Of a DNA stretch of 64,000 nt, positions 34,335-43,710 are shown one piece after another (position 1 is the first letter of the stretch; every line of letters starts with the position of its first letter). Under the pieces are notes generated by a model. That model had not been told where the DNA came from and did not search any database. It was given only the letters and a program-made list of their open reading frames with translations. Position numbers and translations under genes: made by a program. Source of the stretch: Hydrogenophaga aromaticivorans (GTDB lineage: Bacteria > Pseudomonadota > Gammaproteobacteria > Burkholderiales > Burkholderiaceae_C); assembly GCF_013387465.1 (NCBI RefSeq), contig NZ_VYGV01000026.1, positions 116,698 to 180,697 of the forward strand, given 5' to 3'.

Positions 34335-35582
34335 TCATTTCACCTCGTCCCGGATGTCGATGGCGATACCGGTGGTCCCCACGTCCACGGCTGCCGACTG
34401 GCCGGTCAGGTCGCCTGGAGCGGGCGTGGCCTGGCCGCTCTTGCTGATGCGCGCACTCACGATCACGCTCTTGACTGCCGAAATCCGCGCGGCCGGTGAC
34501 ATGGACGAACTGTCGTCCAGGGTAAAGGACAAGGGCAAGTCCTTGACCTGACGACGCAGGATGGCCAGCGGCATGCGCTGCGCGCCATCGGCCGCGCGGG
34601 CAAAGACAAAGAGCGTGTCGTCCGGGGCGGCTTTGCCTGCCAGACCCGGCGCCAGCGTGATGGAGCCGCTCACGGATGCGCCCGGCAAGGCCATCGGAGC
34701 GGGTGCCGCTGCGGGCAGAGCAGGCATGCCGGCCAACTGGCGCGCCTCGCTCAGGCCCCCCAGGATCTGTTGGGCGAAACTGTTGTCGGGCGACGCGCTC
34801 TCCACCAGCTTGCTCCAGTGCTTCACCGCTGCCGCATAGTCCTTGCGGTCAAACGCGTCCGTACCTGCGAGCGCCAGCGCCTTGAAGTTGCCTGGCTCCA
34901 GTTTGAGCGCGGCCTCCACCCATTTCATGGGTTCACCGGCCAGTTTCCGGTCGCTTTTGACGGCCAGCGAGTCGGCGTAATCGGCCAGCAACTGGGCATC
35001 GTCCTTGCGCAGCGCCACGGCTTTTTCATAGGCCGCGAGGGCTTCCGGGTGACGCCCGAGAACAGAATACGAGCGCCCCAGCATGGCCCAGCCCTCAGCG
35101 TCTTCCGGCGAGTCCTTCATCCTTGCCGACAGGCGTTCCACCATGTCGGCAATCTGCGCCTGCGATGTGTCGTGCGGTGCGGCGCCTCCGTTCGCACCGG
35201 CGGGGCCCGCCGTCGCCATCGACGCCCCACCGGTTGACCCGGGGCCGACGGCCAGTTGTTCGGGTGAGCCCATCCACCAGTAGCCCGCCACGGCCAGGAC
35301 CAGCACACCACCACCCAGGGCGGCCACCAGGCCACGCGACAGGCCATGTTCCTTCTTGTCAGCAGGCCCGGCAGCCTGGGCGTGTTCGGCAGGCGCTGCA
35401 GCCGGCTGATCCGATGCGCCGCTCATCACCAGATCGACGATGCGCCGCTCCAGTGCCGCCTTTCCCTCTGCGTATTGGGTGGCAGGCAACACGCCAGCCT
35501 CGTGCAACTCCCTGAGCTGTTCAAGCTGTCGGCGCAAGGTGGGGATGTCTGGTGTCATGGGCGTTGAAGAAGTCATGTTCAT
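34335..35582 (-). CDS. ccmI: Cytochrome c maturation protein CcmI (TPR apocytochrome chaperone)
   Basis: A 415-residue protein. The N-terminal helical region (residues 10-50, DIPTLRRQLEQL) precedes a transmembrane helix (about 88-106). A periplasmic TPR domain follows (about 140-275, with WAMLGRSYSVLGRHPEALAA), then a C-terminal beta-rich domain (about 300-410) of the CycH/NrfG type. CcmI binds apocytochrome C-termini and presents them to the CcmFH heme ligation complex. Its ATG overlaps the ccmH stop by 4 bases. It completes the System I set in this operon. Confidence 0.9.
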   Translation of the reverse strand: MNMTSSTPMTPDIPTLRRQLEQLRELHEAGVLPATQYAEGKAALERRIVDLVMSGASDQPAAAPAEHAQAAGPADKKEHGLSRGLVAALGGGVLVLAVAGYWWMGSPEQLAVGPGSTGGASMATAGPAGANGGAAPHDTSQAQIADMVERLSARMKDSPEDAEGWAMLGRSYSVLGRHPEALAAYEKAVALRKDDAQLLADYADSLAVKSDRKLAGEPMKWVEAALKLEPGNFKALALAGTDAFDRKDYAAAVKHWSKLVESASPDNSFAQQILGGLSEARQLAGMPALPAAAPAPMALPGASVSGSITLAPGLAGKAAPDDTLFVFARAADGAQRMPLAILRRQVKDLPLSFTLDDSSSMSPAARISAVKSVIVSARISKSGQATPAPGDLTGQSAAVDVGTTGIAIDIRDEVK

Positions 35583-36028
35583 GGGGACCGGTTGTCGTCA
35601 AGCTGGCCCGGTTCGTCGGGCTCAAACAGGTTGGGGTCCATGCGGCTGCGGCGTCGCAAAACCAGAAAGAGAATCAGGAGTCCACCCACCAGCAGGATGG
35701 CCGGGCCAAACCAGAGGATGGCCGTGGTCTTCTTCAGAGGCGGGCGGTACAACACGAAATCACCGTAGCGTTCGGTCATGAAGGCGATGATCTGCTGGTC
35801 CGAGTCACCCCGGCGCAGCATTTCACGCACCTGGTTCTTGAGGTCGATAGCAAGACCGGCGTTGGAGTCGGCGATGGTCTGGTTCTGGCAGACCAGGCAG
35901 CGCAGCTCGGCCGTGATCCGGACCATGCGGGCTTCGAGTTCGGGATCGGCCGCAGCGGGCGCAGCCTCCTGGGCTGCCACGACACCGGCCGCCAGCGCGA
36001 ACACCAGGGCAACAATCCACTTAGCCAT
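35579..36028 (-). CDS. ccmH: Cytochrome c maturation protein CcmH (thiol reductant of apocytochrome)
   Basis: A 149-residue protein with a signal peptide (1-20, ending VAAQE). The redox motif is LRCLVCQNQ with Cys44 and Cys47, followed by NQTIADSNAGLAIDLKNQVREML, and a C-terminal transmembrane helix (about 104-125). It reduces the CxxCH disulfide of apocytochromes before heme attachment. It overlaps ccmG by 8 bases and ccmI by 4 bases. Confidence 0.95.
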   Translation of the reverse strand: MAKWIVALVFALAAGVVAAQEAAPAAADPELEARMVRITAELRCLVCQNQTIADSNAGLAIDLKNQVREMLRRGDSDQQIIAFMTERYGDFVLYRPPLKKTTAILWFGPAILLVGGLLILFLVLRRRSRMDPNLFEPDEPGQLDDNRSP

Positions 36029-36551
36029 TCAGTTGCCTCACCAGCGGTTCAACCTGGTCCCGGATCACCTCGGGGGTCAGCGGCCCAATGTGTTTGAAAC
36101 GGATCACGCCCTGGCGGTCCATCACGAAGGTCTCGGGCACACCGTACACACCCCAGTCGATCCCGACCCGGCCGTCCTCGTCGAACAGCGAGGCGGTGTA
36201 GGGGTTGCCGTAGCGCGACAGCCAGCGCAGGCCCGCCGCGCGCTCGTCCTTGTAGTTCAGACCGTAGATTGGCACCATCTTCTTGCTGGCGAATTCGACC
36301 AGCAGCGGATGCTCCGCCTGACAGGCCACACACCAAGACGCCCACACGTTCAGCACCCAGACCTTGCCCATCAGGTCGTCACGCCGGATGGTGCTGGCGG
36401 GATCATCGAGCCGGGTGAGCTGGAAAGCGGGCGAGGCCTTGTTGATCAGCGGTGAAGGCACTTCCTTGGGGTCCAGCTTGAGACCCGCGGCCAGGAAGGC
36501 GGCGAGGCCCAGGAAGATGGCCAGCGGCAGCAAAAACTTGAGGTACTTCAT
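36021..36551 (-). CDS. ccmG: Thiol:disulfide interchange protein CcmG/DsbE
   Basis: A 176-residue periplasmic thioredoxin-like protein with a membrane anchor (residues 3-22) and the active site WCVAC (Cys74, Cys77). The acidic residue typical of CcmG follows (QAEHP). VPETFVMDRQGVIRFKHIGPL holds the cis-Pro loop. It re-reduces CcmH or apocytochrome. It overlaps both ccmF and ccmH. Confidence 0.95.
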   Translation of the reverse strand: MKYLKFLLPLAIFLGLAAFLAAGLKLDPKEVPSPLINKASPAFQLTRLDDPASTIRRDDLMGKVWVLNVWASWCVACQAEHPLLVEFASKKMVPIYGLNYKDERAAGLRWLSRYGNPYTASLFDEDGRVGIDWGVYGVPETFVMDRQGVIRFKHIGPLTPEVIRDQVEPLVRQLNG

Positions 36552-38536
36552 GCGGACGCCCCCGCACCACCCAGGGTGGCTTCGGTCTGTTCACGCCGCA
36601 CCTTCGAGCGGTAGCGGCGATCGGTCACCGCCAGCAGACCACCCAGGGCCATGATCAGACAGCCGCCCCAGATCCAGTCGATGAAAGGCTTGACATACAC
36701 ACGCACGATCCAGGCCCCGTTGGTGGTCGGCTCGCCCAGCGAGACATAGAGATCGCGGGTGAAGCCCGGATCGATGGCGGCCTCGGTCATGGGGTTCTGC
36801 TGCACGCGGTACACCCGCTTCTCGGGCCGCATGTCGGTCACTTTGCGGCCATCGCGCGTGACCTCGACCAGTCCCCGCATGGCCGAGTAGTTGGGGCCTG
36901 GCACTTCGATTGCTCCGCGGAACGTGAAGGTGTAGCCATTGACCGTGGTGCGCTCGCCGATGTTCATCTGCACGTCGCGCTCCACTTCGTAGGTGCGCAC
37001 CATGGTGACGCCGAAGCAGAAAGCCGCCACGCCCAGGTGGGCCACCATCATGCCCACCACCGCCCGGGGCAGCTGCCGGCTGCGGCGCAGAACGCCAGCG
37101 AGGCCTTGTCCCTTCTGGTAGACCTTGTCCCAGAAATCGGTCGCTACCGAGGTGAGCACCCAAAACGCCATCAGCAGCCCGGCCGTACCCACCAGCGACA
37201 TGTCACCCGCCAACCATTCGGTGAGCAAGGCGCCCACCACGGTCACGCCCGCCGCCCAGCGCAGCCGACGCGCCACATCGGGCAGTTCGGCCTGCTTCCA
37301 GCGCGTGATGGGGCCCACCCCCATCAGGAACAGCGTCGGCGCCATCAGCGGCATGAACACCGAGTCGAAGTACGGCGGACCCACGGAGATCTTGCCCAGG
37401 CCCAGGGCGTCGAGCAGCAGCGGGTACAGCGTGCCCAGCAGCACGGCCGCCGAGGCCACCACGAGCATGACGTTGTTGCCCAGCAAGGCGGTCTCGCGCG
37501 ACACCAGATCGAAGCGGGCGCCCAGCCCCACCGTGGGCGCGCGCCAGGCGTAGAGCGCCAGCGATGCACCCACCGCCACCACCAGGAAGGACAGGATGAA
37601 CAGGCCGCGCGTGGGGTCGGTGGCGAAGGCGTGCACCGACGACAGCACGCCCGAACGCACGAGGAAGGTGCCCAGCAGCGACAACGAGAAGCAGACGATG
37701 GCCAGCAGCACCGTCCAGGACTTGAAGCTGCCGCGTTTCTCGGTGACCGCCAGCGAATGGATCAGCGCCGTGCCCACCAGCCAGGGCATGAAGGACGCGT
37801 TCTCCACCGGGTCCCAGAACCACCAGCCGCCCCAGCCCAGTTCGTAGTAGGCCCACCAGCTGCCCAGGGCGATGCCGACGGTGAGAAACATCCAGGCCAG
37901 CGTGGTCCAGGGGCGCGTCCAGCGCGCCCAGGTGGCGTCCAGGTTGCCACCGATCAGCGCCGAAATCGCAAAGGCAAAAGCCACCGAAAACCCCACGTAA
38001 CCCATGTACAGCAGCGGCGGGTGGAACACCATGCCGGGATCCTGCAGCAGCGGGTTGAGGTCACGACCGTCCAGGGGCACCGGGAACAGGCGCTCGAACG
38101 GGTTCGAGGTGAGCAGCATGAAGAGCAGGAAACCCACGGCGACCAGGCCCATGACCGACAGCGTGCGCGCCAGCACCGCACGCGGCAGGTGCTCGCTGAA
38201 AGTCGCCACGGCCGACAGCCAGCCACTGAGCATCAGCACCCACAGAAGCAGCGACCCCTCGTGACTGCCCCAGCTCGCGGCGATACGGTACGGCAGCGGC
38301 AGGGCCGAGTTGGAGTTGGAGGCCACATTGAGCACCGAGAAGTCGTGCCGCACGAAGGAGACAATGAGACAGATGAAGGCTGCCACCACCAGTGCGAACA
38401 ACAGGTAGGCAGACGGCCTGGCGAGCGCCATCCAGCCCGGGTTGTTGCGCTGGGCGCCGATCAAAGGCATGACGCCCAGGATCAACGCCACCCCCAAGGC
38501 CAGCCACAACAGAAAATGACCGATTTCGGGAATCAT
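36548..38536 (-). CDS. ccmF: Heme lyase CcmF
   Basis: A 662-residue polytopic protein that ligates heme to apocytochrome. The tryptophan-rich WWD periplasmic segment lies at about residues 227-252 (GWGGWWFWDPVEN). The flanking conserved His residues are present (FHPPLLYMGY, and ALIHS near 260). About 13-15 transmembrane helices are predicted, and a large periplasmic domain near the C-terminus (about 520-620) contains the MRPEKRVYRVQQNPMTEAAI block typical of CcmF. It overlaps ccmE and ccmG by 4 bases each. Confidence 0.96.
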   Translation of the reverse strand: MIPEIGHFLLWLALGVALILGVMPLIGAQRNNPGWMALARPSAYLLFALVVAAFICLIVSFVRHDFSVLNVASNSNSALPLPYRIAASWGSHEGSLLLWVLMLSGWLSAVATFSEHLPRAVLARTLSVMGLVAVGFLLFMLLTSNPFERLFPVPLDGRDLNPLLQDPGMVFHPPLLYMGYVGFSVAFAFAISALIGGNLDATWARWTRPWTTLAWMFLTVGIALGSWWAYYELGWGGWWFWDPVENASFMPWLVGTALIHSLAVTEKRGSFKSWTVLLAIVCFSLSLLGTFLVRSGVLSSVHAFATDPTRGLFILSFLVVAVGASLALYAWRAPTVGLGARFDLVSRETALLGNNVMLVVASAAVLLGTLYPLLLDALGLGKISVGPPYFDSVFMPLMAPTLFLMGVGPITRWKQAELPDVARRLRWAAGVTVVGALLTEWLAGDMSLVGTAGLLMAFWVLTSVATDFWDKVYQKGQGLAGVLRRSRQLPRAVVGMMVAHLGVAAFCFGVTMVRTYEVERDVQMNIGERTTVNGYTFTFRGAIEVPGPNYSAMRGLVEVTRDGRKVTDMRPEKRVYRVQQNPMTEAAIDPGFTRDLYVSLGEPTTNGAWIVRVYVKPFIDWIWGGCLIMALGGLLAVTDRRYRSKVRREQTEATLGGAGASA

Positions 38537-38994
38537 GGCTTTGGCTCCATCAGCACCGTCTGCGACATGGCATTGGTGTTTTTGCCCGCCTGCCTGAGGG
38601 CTTCGGCCGCTTCGGGCGGCATGTAGTTCTCGTCGTGTTTGGCCAGCACTTCGCGGGCTTCAAAGTGGCCGTCTTTCAACTGCCCTTGTGCCACCACACC
38701 TTTGCCTTCCTTGAAGAGGTCGGGCAGGATGCCCTGGTACTGCACCGGGACCGACTTGACGGTGTCGGTGACCACGAAGTGCACGTTCACCCCGTCGCGC
38801 CGCACACTGCCCGTCTCCACCATGCCGCCCAGACGGAACGTGCGTCCGGTGGGTGCTTCCTTGGCCGCCACCTGGGTAGGGGAATAAAAGAAAACCAGGT
38901 TGCTGTTGAATGCGTTGAGCACCAGTGCGGTGGCCGTGCCCAGCACCGCCAGGGCGCCCACCGCGATCATGATCCGTTTGTGTCGTGTCTTCAT
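38533..38994 (-). CDS. ccmE: Heme chaperone CcmE
   Basis: A 153-residue periplasmic heme carrier with an N-terminal anchor (residues 7-28) and an OB-fold domain. The covalent heme-binding His is His120 in LAKHDENYMPPE, the His variant typical of proteobacteria. The start MKTRHKRI is conserved. It sits 3 bases after ccmD and overlaps ccmF. Confidence 0.97.
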   Translation of the reverse strand: MKTRHKRIMIAVGALAVLGTATALVLNAFNSNLVFFYSPTQVAAKEAPTGRTFRLGGMVETGSVRRDGVNVHFVVTDTVKSVPVQYQGILPDLFKEGKGVVAQGQLKDGHFEAREVLAKHDENYMPPEAAEALRQAGKNTNAMSQTVLMEPKP

Positions 38995-38997
38995 GGC

Positions 38998-39165
38998 TTA
39001 CTCCTGCGCGTCTTGATCGTCGGGGTGGCGCCGGGCTCGCCGGTGGCGCCGGGACACCAGCCAGGGCTCCAGAACCATGAGAGCCAGCGCCACGGCATAA
39101 GATCCCCAGACATACGACCCGTAGCCACCCATGGCAAAAAAATCATTCGCACTGCCCCAGTTCAT
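38998..39165 (-). CDS. ccmD: Heme exporter protein CcmD
   Basis: A 55-residue small membrane protein. It starts MNWGSANDFFAMGGYGSYVW, the family's characteristic aromatic and glycine-rich start. One transmembrane helix (about 17-37) follows, then a highly basic tail (RRHRRARRHPDD). CcmD stabilises the CcmABC complex and releases holo-CcmE. The start overlaps the stop of ccmC by 4 bases and the stop is 3 bases before ccmE, the expected slot in a System I operon. Confidence 0.93.
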   Translation of the reverse strand: MNWGSANDFFAMGGYGSYVWGSYAVALALMVLEPWLVSRRHRRARRHPDDQDAQE

Positions 39166-39896
39166 GGCGCGTCCTCACGAAGGGCTTTGACCCAATCGGT
39201 GTGGGCCTCGCGTTCGAGCACGATCGCCCGGGTTCGCATGAACACCACCGCAAAGGCATAGGCCCAGCAGGCGAAGGTCATGACCAGCATCGCCGTCAGC
39301 ATGGTTTCCGCCATCTTCGGAGCGGCCGCGATGCTGACCGAAGCGCCCTGATGCAAAGTGTTCCACCACCTGACGGAAAAATAAATGATGGGCACATTGA
39401 TCGCGCCCACCAGTGCCACCAGCGCTCCGGCGCTGTCGGCCCGCCGTGCATCGTCGATGGACTCCGTCAATGCGATGTAGCCCAGGTAGAGGAACAGCAG
39501 GATCAGTTCGGACGTGAGCCGGGCGTCCCACACCCACCAGGCGCCCCAGGTGGGTTTGCCCCAGAAAGCCCCGGTCCAGAGCGCCAGAAAGGTGAACATG
39601 GCACCGGTGGGCGCGATCGCGCGAGCCACCATGGAAGCCAGGCGCGCCTTGAACGCCCAGCCCACCACCGCCCAGCCCGCCATCACCATATACAGCACCA
39701 TGGACATCCAGGCCGCCGGCACATGGATGAAGATGATGCGGTAGGCCTCACCCTGGGTCGCGTCGGTGGGTGCCAAGAAAAACCCCAGGTACAGCCCCAG
39801 AACCGTCAGACACACCGTGGCCAGCCAGAACCACGGGATCAGCAAGCCGGACAAGGCATAAAAGCGGGAAGGAGCGGCAAAGGTAAAGAAGCGCAT
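39162..39896 (-). CDS. ccmC: Heme exporter/holo-CcmE synthase CcmC
   Basis: A 244-residue, six-helix protein of the heme-handling family that attaches heme to CcmE. The WWD segment is TWGAWWVWDARLTSELIL, with the flanking His in FIHVPAAWMSM and the second His in RWWNTLHQGAS. A C-terminal basic tail (about 215-244) is present. The spacer to ccmB is 33 bases, the longest within the ccm block. Confidence 0.96.
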   Translation of the reverse strand: MRFFTFAAPSRFYALSGLLIPWFWLATVCLTVLGLYLGFFLAPTDATQGEAYRIIFIHVPAAWMSMVLYMVMAGWAVVGWAFKARLASMVARAIAPTGAMFTFLALWTGAFWGKPTWGAWWVWDARLTSELILLFLYLGYIALTESIDDARRADSAGALVALVGAINVPIIYFSVRWWNTLHQGASVSIAAAPKMAETMLTAMLVMTFACWAYAFAVVFMRTRAIVLEREAHTDWVKALREDAP

Positions 39897-39929
39897 GGCC
39901 GGTTCAACTCGCGACGTCGTGGTGTTGCA

Positions 39930-40604
39930 TCATGATGCGATGGAAATGCGCAGGGCCGCAGCGGTGGCCCAGGGGGCACCCAGTCCCGACACCAGCAGCA
40001 AGGCCCCCAGCAACGAGAGGTGGCCCTGGGCCGAAAGACCGGCGTCGACCGCCGTCACGGCACCCGCACCGAAGATGAGCACCGGAATGCACAGCGGCAG
40101 CACCAGCAACAGGATGAGCACGCCCCCGCTGCGCAGACCCAGGGTCAGTGCAGCGCCCACACTGCCCAGCAGGCTGAGCACCGGTGTGCCCAGCAACAAG
40201 GTGAGCGTCATGACGGCGATGGTGCTGGATGCCATGCCAAAAAACAGACCGATCAATGGTGACGCCAGAATCAGGGGCAAACCGGTGAGCACCCAGTGCG
40301 CCAGCGCTTTGCCCGCAGCGATGAGCACCAACGATTCGCGGGAAAGGACCATCTGCTCCAGCGATCCGTCGGCGTGGTCAGCGACGTACAAGGTATTCAA
40401 CGACAACATGGCGGCCAGAAGGGCGCATACCCACACAATGCCCGAGGCAATCTCTCTCAGCATCTGGGGTTCGGGTCCCACGCCGAAGGGATACAGGCTG
40501 GCCGCGACGACAAAAAACACCACCGGCAACAAGGCCTCGATCCGGCGCCGCCTGGCCAGCTTCAGGTCGCGCGCGGCCACCGTGAACAGGATGCCGGCCG
40601 TCAT
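39930..40604 (-). CDS. ccmB: Heme exporter membrane subunit CcmB
   Basis: A 224-residue protein with about six transmembrane helices, the permease partner of CcmA. Conserved features are ARDLKLARRRR near the N-terminus and the LADHADGSLEQMVLSR-type segment (here VADHADGSLEQMVLS), followed by KALAHWVLTGLPLIL. The CcmA ATPase and CcmB drive release of holo-CcmE. It overlaps ccmA by 4 bases. Confidence 0.95.
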   Translation of the reverse strand: MTAGILFTVAARDLKLARRRRIEALLPVVFFVVAASLYPFGVGPEPQMLREIASGIVWVCALLAAMLSLNTLYVADHADGSLEQMVLSRESLVLIAAGKALAHWVLTGLPLILASPLIGLFFGMASSTIAVMTLTLLLGTPVLSLLGSVGAALTLGLRSGGVLILLLVLPLCIPVLIFGAGAVTAVDAGLSAQGHLSLLGALLLVSGLGAPWATAAALRISIAS

Positions 40605-41245
40605 GCCGCGGCTTCCGGACCCAGCGTCAGCTCAGTGGCCTGCAAGGCCGACACGTCCAGTGGCAGGTGCGACGTGAGCAACACACTGCCACCACGCGCC
40701 AGATGGCCTTTCAGCAAGCCGTTCACGGTGTCGATACCGGCGATGTCCAGCGCATCAAAAGGCTCGTCGAGCACCCACAGCGCAGCGTCCGACTCCAGGA
40801 CCAGGCGCGCCAGCGCTGCGCGACGCCGTTGCCCCTGCGAAAGCGTGCGCACGGCAGCGTTCCGACGGTGGTACATGCCCAGCAAGCGCAAGGCCTCCAA
40901 CACCCGGGGGCGACTGCCGTCCTGTCCGTGCAGCCGCGCGATGAACTGCAGCGACTCGCACACGGTGAGGTCATCCTTCATGGCGTTGAGGTGACCCACA
41001 TACACCAGACGCTGCCGTCCTGGTTCGTGCGCCGCGTGGCTGACAGCAGCCCAGGTGAGGTGGCCTTCATCGGGTTCCGTCAAGCCCGAAACCGCTCTCA
41101 AGAGGGTCGTCTTGCCACTGCCGTTGTGCCCGCGCAGCCACACCAACTGGCCTGACCGGACAGCAAAGTTCAGATCGCGGAACAGCCAGTCCGCGCCACG
41201 GCGGCACGCCAGACCAGACACCTGCAGCAACGGAAGATCGGGCAC
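40601..41245 (-). CDS. ccmA: Heme exporter ATP-binding protein CcmA, GTG start
   Basis: A 214-residue ABC ATPase with Walker A GHNGSGKT (39-46), ABC signature LSQGQRRR, and Walker B LWVLDEP. CcmABCD releases heme-loaded CcmE using ATP. The GTG at 41245 comes one base after the stop of the outer-membrane barrel gene and gives the usual short CcmA N-terminus (LLQVSGLACRRG). An ATG at 41350 would add 35 unconserved residues overlapping the upstream gene. This tight junction ties the ccm genes to the cytochrome genes in one transcript. Confidence 0.93.
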   Translation of the reverse strand: MPDLPLLQVSGLACRRGADWLFRDLNFAVRSGQLVWLRGHNGSGKTTLLRAVSGLTEPDEGHLTWAAVSHAAHEPGRQRLVYVGHLNAMKDDLTVCESLQFIARLHGQDGSRPRVLEALRLLGMYHRRNAAVRTLSQGQRRRAALARLVLESDAALWVLDEPFDALDIAGIDTVNGLLKGHLARGGSVLLTSHLPLDVSALQATELTLGPEAAA

Positions 41246-41246
41246 G

Positions 41247-43643
41247 TCAGAAGTCGTAGCGTGCGCCGAGGTAGTAAAACAGCCGATCAGAGGATTCGTC
41301 AATCGCCGGCCCTGTTTTGTGGGTTCGCTCGTAGGAAAGCTCGGATTCAAGTGTCGCTTGTTTCATCCGGTAGGTGATACGCACACCCGGTGTCCATCGG
41401 TTCAGTCGAATACCGGCGTCGTCCTTTTGCTGGTAGTAACGCAGCGAAGGCTCCAGTCGCCAGCCGTCGCCCATCGACGTCGCGTTGTTGTAGGACAGCA
41501 GGTATCCACTGTAGCTCGGCCCGCTGAGCAAGGTGCCCAGGAAAACGTGGGTATCGCTTTGCGAGTAGAGATTGGTGCCGATCAGCTGTCCGCCCACGCC
41601 CCACAGATTGCCCGTGCTGGGCTGCGCCGGGAAATTGATGGCGGGCACAGCCGGTACCGCGCCCACGTTGGTGTAACGGATGTCACCACCAATCTGCCAG
41701 TTGGGCGCCAGCGGCGTGGTCACGCCCAGCAGAAACTGGGTCTGCTCGGCGGTGACGCCCTTGACCTGCTCCCGCAACTGCTCCACCGTGTTGTTGGCGA
41801 GCAGACCATCCACCCTTTCGACCAGAGGCAGGTTCGGATCCTGAAAGAACAGGATGTTGCCGAGGGAAAGAATGGGGGTGGTGCGCTTGTCGTAGAGGAA
41901 GTTGTAGACGGTGGTGTCGGGCCGTTGCCAGGTGCCTTGCACCGAAACGATGTTCAACCCTTTGATGACGGTGTCGTAGTCGAACTGCGATGTGATTGAT
42001 ACACCACCGCTGAAGTAACGAAGCTCGGTGCCCACCGCCCGGCGATCGACCTCGCTATCGATGGTCTGCTGGTTGAAATAGAAGCTGCCGCTGAGTTTGT
42101 CGGTCAGGGCCTCAGCATCGATCCACCCACCATACAAGCGTCGTTTGGTCTGCAGCAAATTGTCTGCGGGCACACCGGCCACCGCATTGATGCGCCATTT
42201 TGGCTGGAAGGTATAGCCCACCTGTGCCCCATCAAAACGGTACAGCACGCCACCGCCCAGGGGCGATTGACGACCCAGACGGAAATTGGTGCCATTGGTC
42301 AGGGACTTGCGGTCGTAATAAAGAGCCGAAAGGCGGTTTTTGCTCTTCTCCGGTCTTTCGAAGTTGGAGGTGTAGGCGTTGCGGAACACAAAGCGCGAAT
42401 CCGATTCCGCGGTGCGGTTGCGCCAGTTCAGATCCACGCTGGTCTGGAGCTGTCCCTGATCGGCATCGGAGATCGAGCTGTCGCTCACCAGTTCAGGCAG
42501 TCCACTGATCGGAGAATCTTCAAACTCCTGGTTGCGCTCCCGGGATTGCCCACCGAAGTAGTAGGTTGATACCGAGCCACTCCAGTTGGAGGGTGGTGCT
42601 TCAGATTTGGCCTCCAGTGCCTGCCCCGGTGGCGGAAGACCGGCCTGCAGCTGGCGCACCCGGTCACTGTCCGGTCCTTCAGGGTACAGGTTGAGAAAGG
42701 CTTCAAATTCCGCCCGCGCCCGATCCGGGTCGCCCAGCTTCAGGCGCGCTGTGCCGATCATCTCCTGCGCTTTTCGGGACGATGTGTTGGGCGGCAAATT
42801 GAGCAACAGACTCAGCGCCTCCAGCGTGGCAGCGAAGTTGCCATCTTCATTGCCTTTGACAGCCGCGGCCATCAGTTCCGCGGCCTTGGCTTCCACCTCG
42901 GCAGGCGTGTTGCCGGGGCCGACCTCGGTTCCTGCGGGTGCCTGCAACGCCACGACGTTTGCTTGCGGGAAACGCGGCTTGAGCAAGGCCAATGCACTGT
43001 TGGCTTCGCGAAGCGTACCGAAGTAGCCGATGTTGATGTCGTGAAGGGTGCGTCCGTCCACCGTGCGGCGCGAGGTGAACGTCTGGTACTGCTGCAAACG
43101 GGCGGGCACCGACGACTGGAGAAAGTGCCCCGGGTCCACGGACGACTGCAAGGTGATGATGTAACTTTGACCGGGTGCGAGGGCCGCAGAGGGGCTCTGT
43201 GTCGAGGACAGACGGACCGAGTCACCCAGTCCGGTCAGCACAATTTCAATGCTGCGGTTGCCCTTGCCGGCACGGACGCGGAAAGCCGTCTTGTTTCCCA
43301 GCCGAACGATGAGTTTGCGGTTGAGATTGGTCCGGCTGACTGTTTCGTCGGTCACCGTGATTTCCGGGATCGCGCCCACATTGGGTACCCGGCGCTGACT
43401 GCCCTGGAAGTTGAGCGCGGCCCGGGTCGGCAATACGGTGTAGTACACCTGTGCCAGGTCACCTGCGCGCGCGGTGGTCACGCGCTGAAACTGGATCCCG
43501 GTCACGAACCGCACATTGACCACCGCGTTGGCGCCATCCCGCCGCAATTCAATGTCTTCAATCAACTGGGCCATGGCAACTGGGCAAAAGCTGGCGATGA
43601 CAACGGGGACGATCAGACTGCGGAGCGCAACATGCATGGTCAT
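41247..43643 (-). CDS. Outer-membrane beta-barrel protein with SPOR-like and TPR-like N-terminal parts
   Basis: A 798-residue secreted protein. The signal peptide (1-25) ends VAMAQ. A beta-rich domain resembling AMIN (about 28-135) is followed by a SPOR-like segment (about 160-240, YIITLQSS then YFGTLREANSALALLK) and a helical TPR-like part (about 255-335). From about 350 to the end are amphipathic strands typical of a barrel (for example RLGRQSPLGGGVLYRF), closing in YYLGARYDF with a terminal Phe, the outer-membrane insertion signature. It lies between the 45-heme cytochrome and ccmA, so it may be the pore or docking protein that lets the cytochromes cross or attach to the outer membrane, as MtrB does for MtrA. 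It shows no evident MtrB motif; the role is inference. Confidence 0.8.
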   Translation of the reverse strand: MTMHVALRSLIVPVVIASFCPVAMAQLIEDIELRRDGANAVVNVRFVTGIQFQRVTTARAGDLAQVYYTVLPTRAALNFQGSQRRVPNVGAIPEITVTDETVSRTNLNRKLIVRLGNKTAFRVRAGKGNRSIEIVLTGLGDSVRLSSTQSPSAALAPGQSYIITLQSSVDPGHFLQSSVPARLQQYQTFTSRRTVDGRTLHDINIGYFGTLREANSALALLKPRFPQANVVALQAPAGTEVGPGNTPAEVEAKAAELMAAAVKGNEDGNFAATLEALSLLLNLPPNTSSRKAQEMIGTARLKLGDPDRARAEFEAFLNLYPEGPDSDRVRQLQAGLPPPGQALEAKSEAPPSNWSGSVSTYYFGGQSRERNQEFEDSPISGLPELVSDSSISDADQGQLQTSVDLNWRNRTAESDSRFVFRNAYTSNFERPEKSKNRLSALYYDRKSLTNGTNFRLGRQSPLGGGVLYRFDGAQVGYTFQPKWRINAVAGVPADNLLQTKRRLYGGWIDAEALTDKLSGSFYFNQQTIDSEVDRRAVGTELRYFSGGVSITSQFDYDTVIKGLNIVSVQGTWQRPDTTVYNFLYDKRTTPILSLGNILFFQDPNLPLVERVDGLLANNTVEQLREQVKGVTAEQTQFLLGVTTPLAPNWQIGGDIRYTNVGAVPAVPAINFPAQPSTGNLWGVGGQLIGTNLYSQSDTHVFLGTLLSGPSYSGYLLSYNNATSMGDGWRLEPSLRYYQQKDDAGIRLNRWTPGVRITYRMKQATLESELSYERTHKTGPAIDESSDRLFYYLGARYDF

Positions 43644-43710
43644 ATGACGATCGATTTTTAGGTTTATTGTTGATGCTGCGCCCAGGACATGGATCGCAGA
43701 GTTGGTCGCT

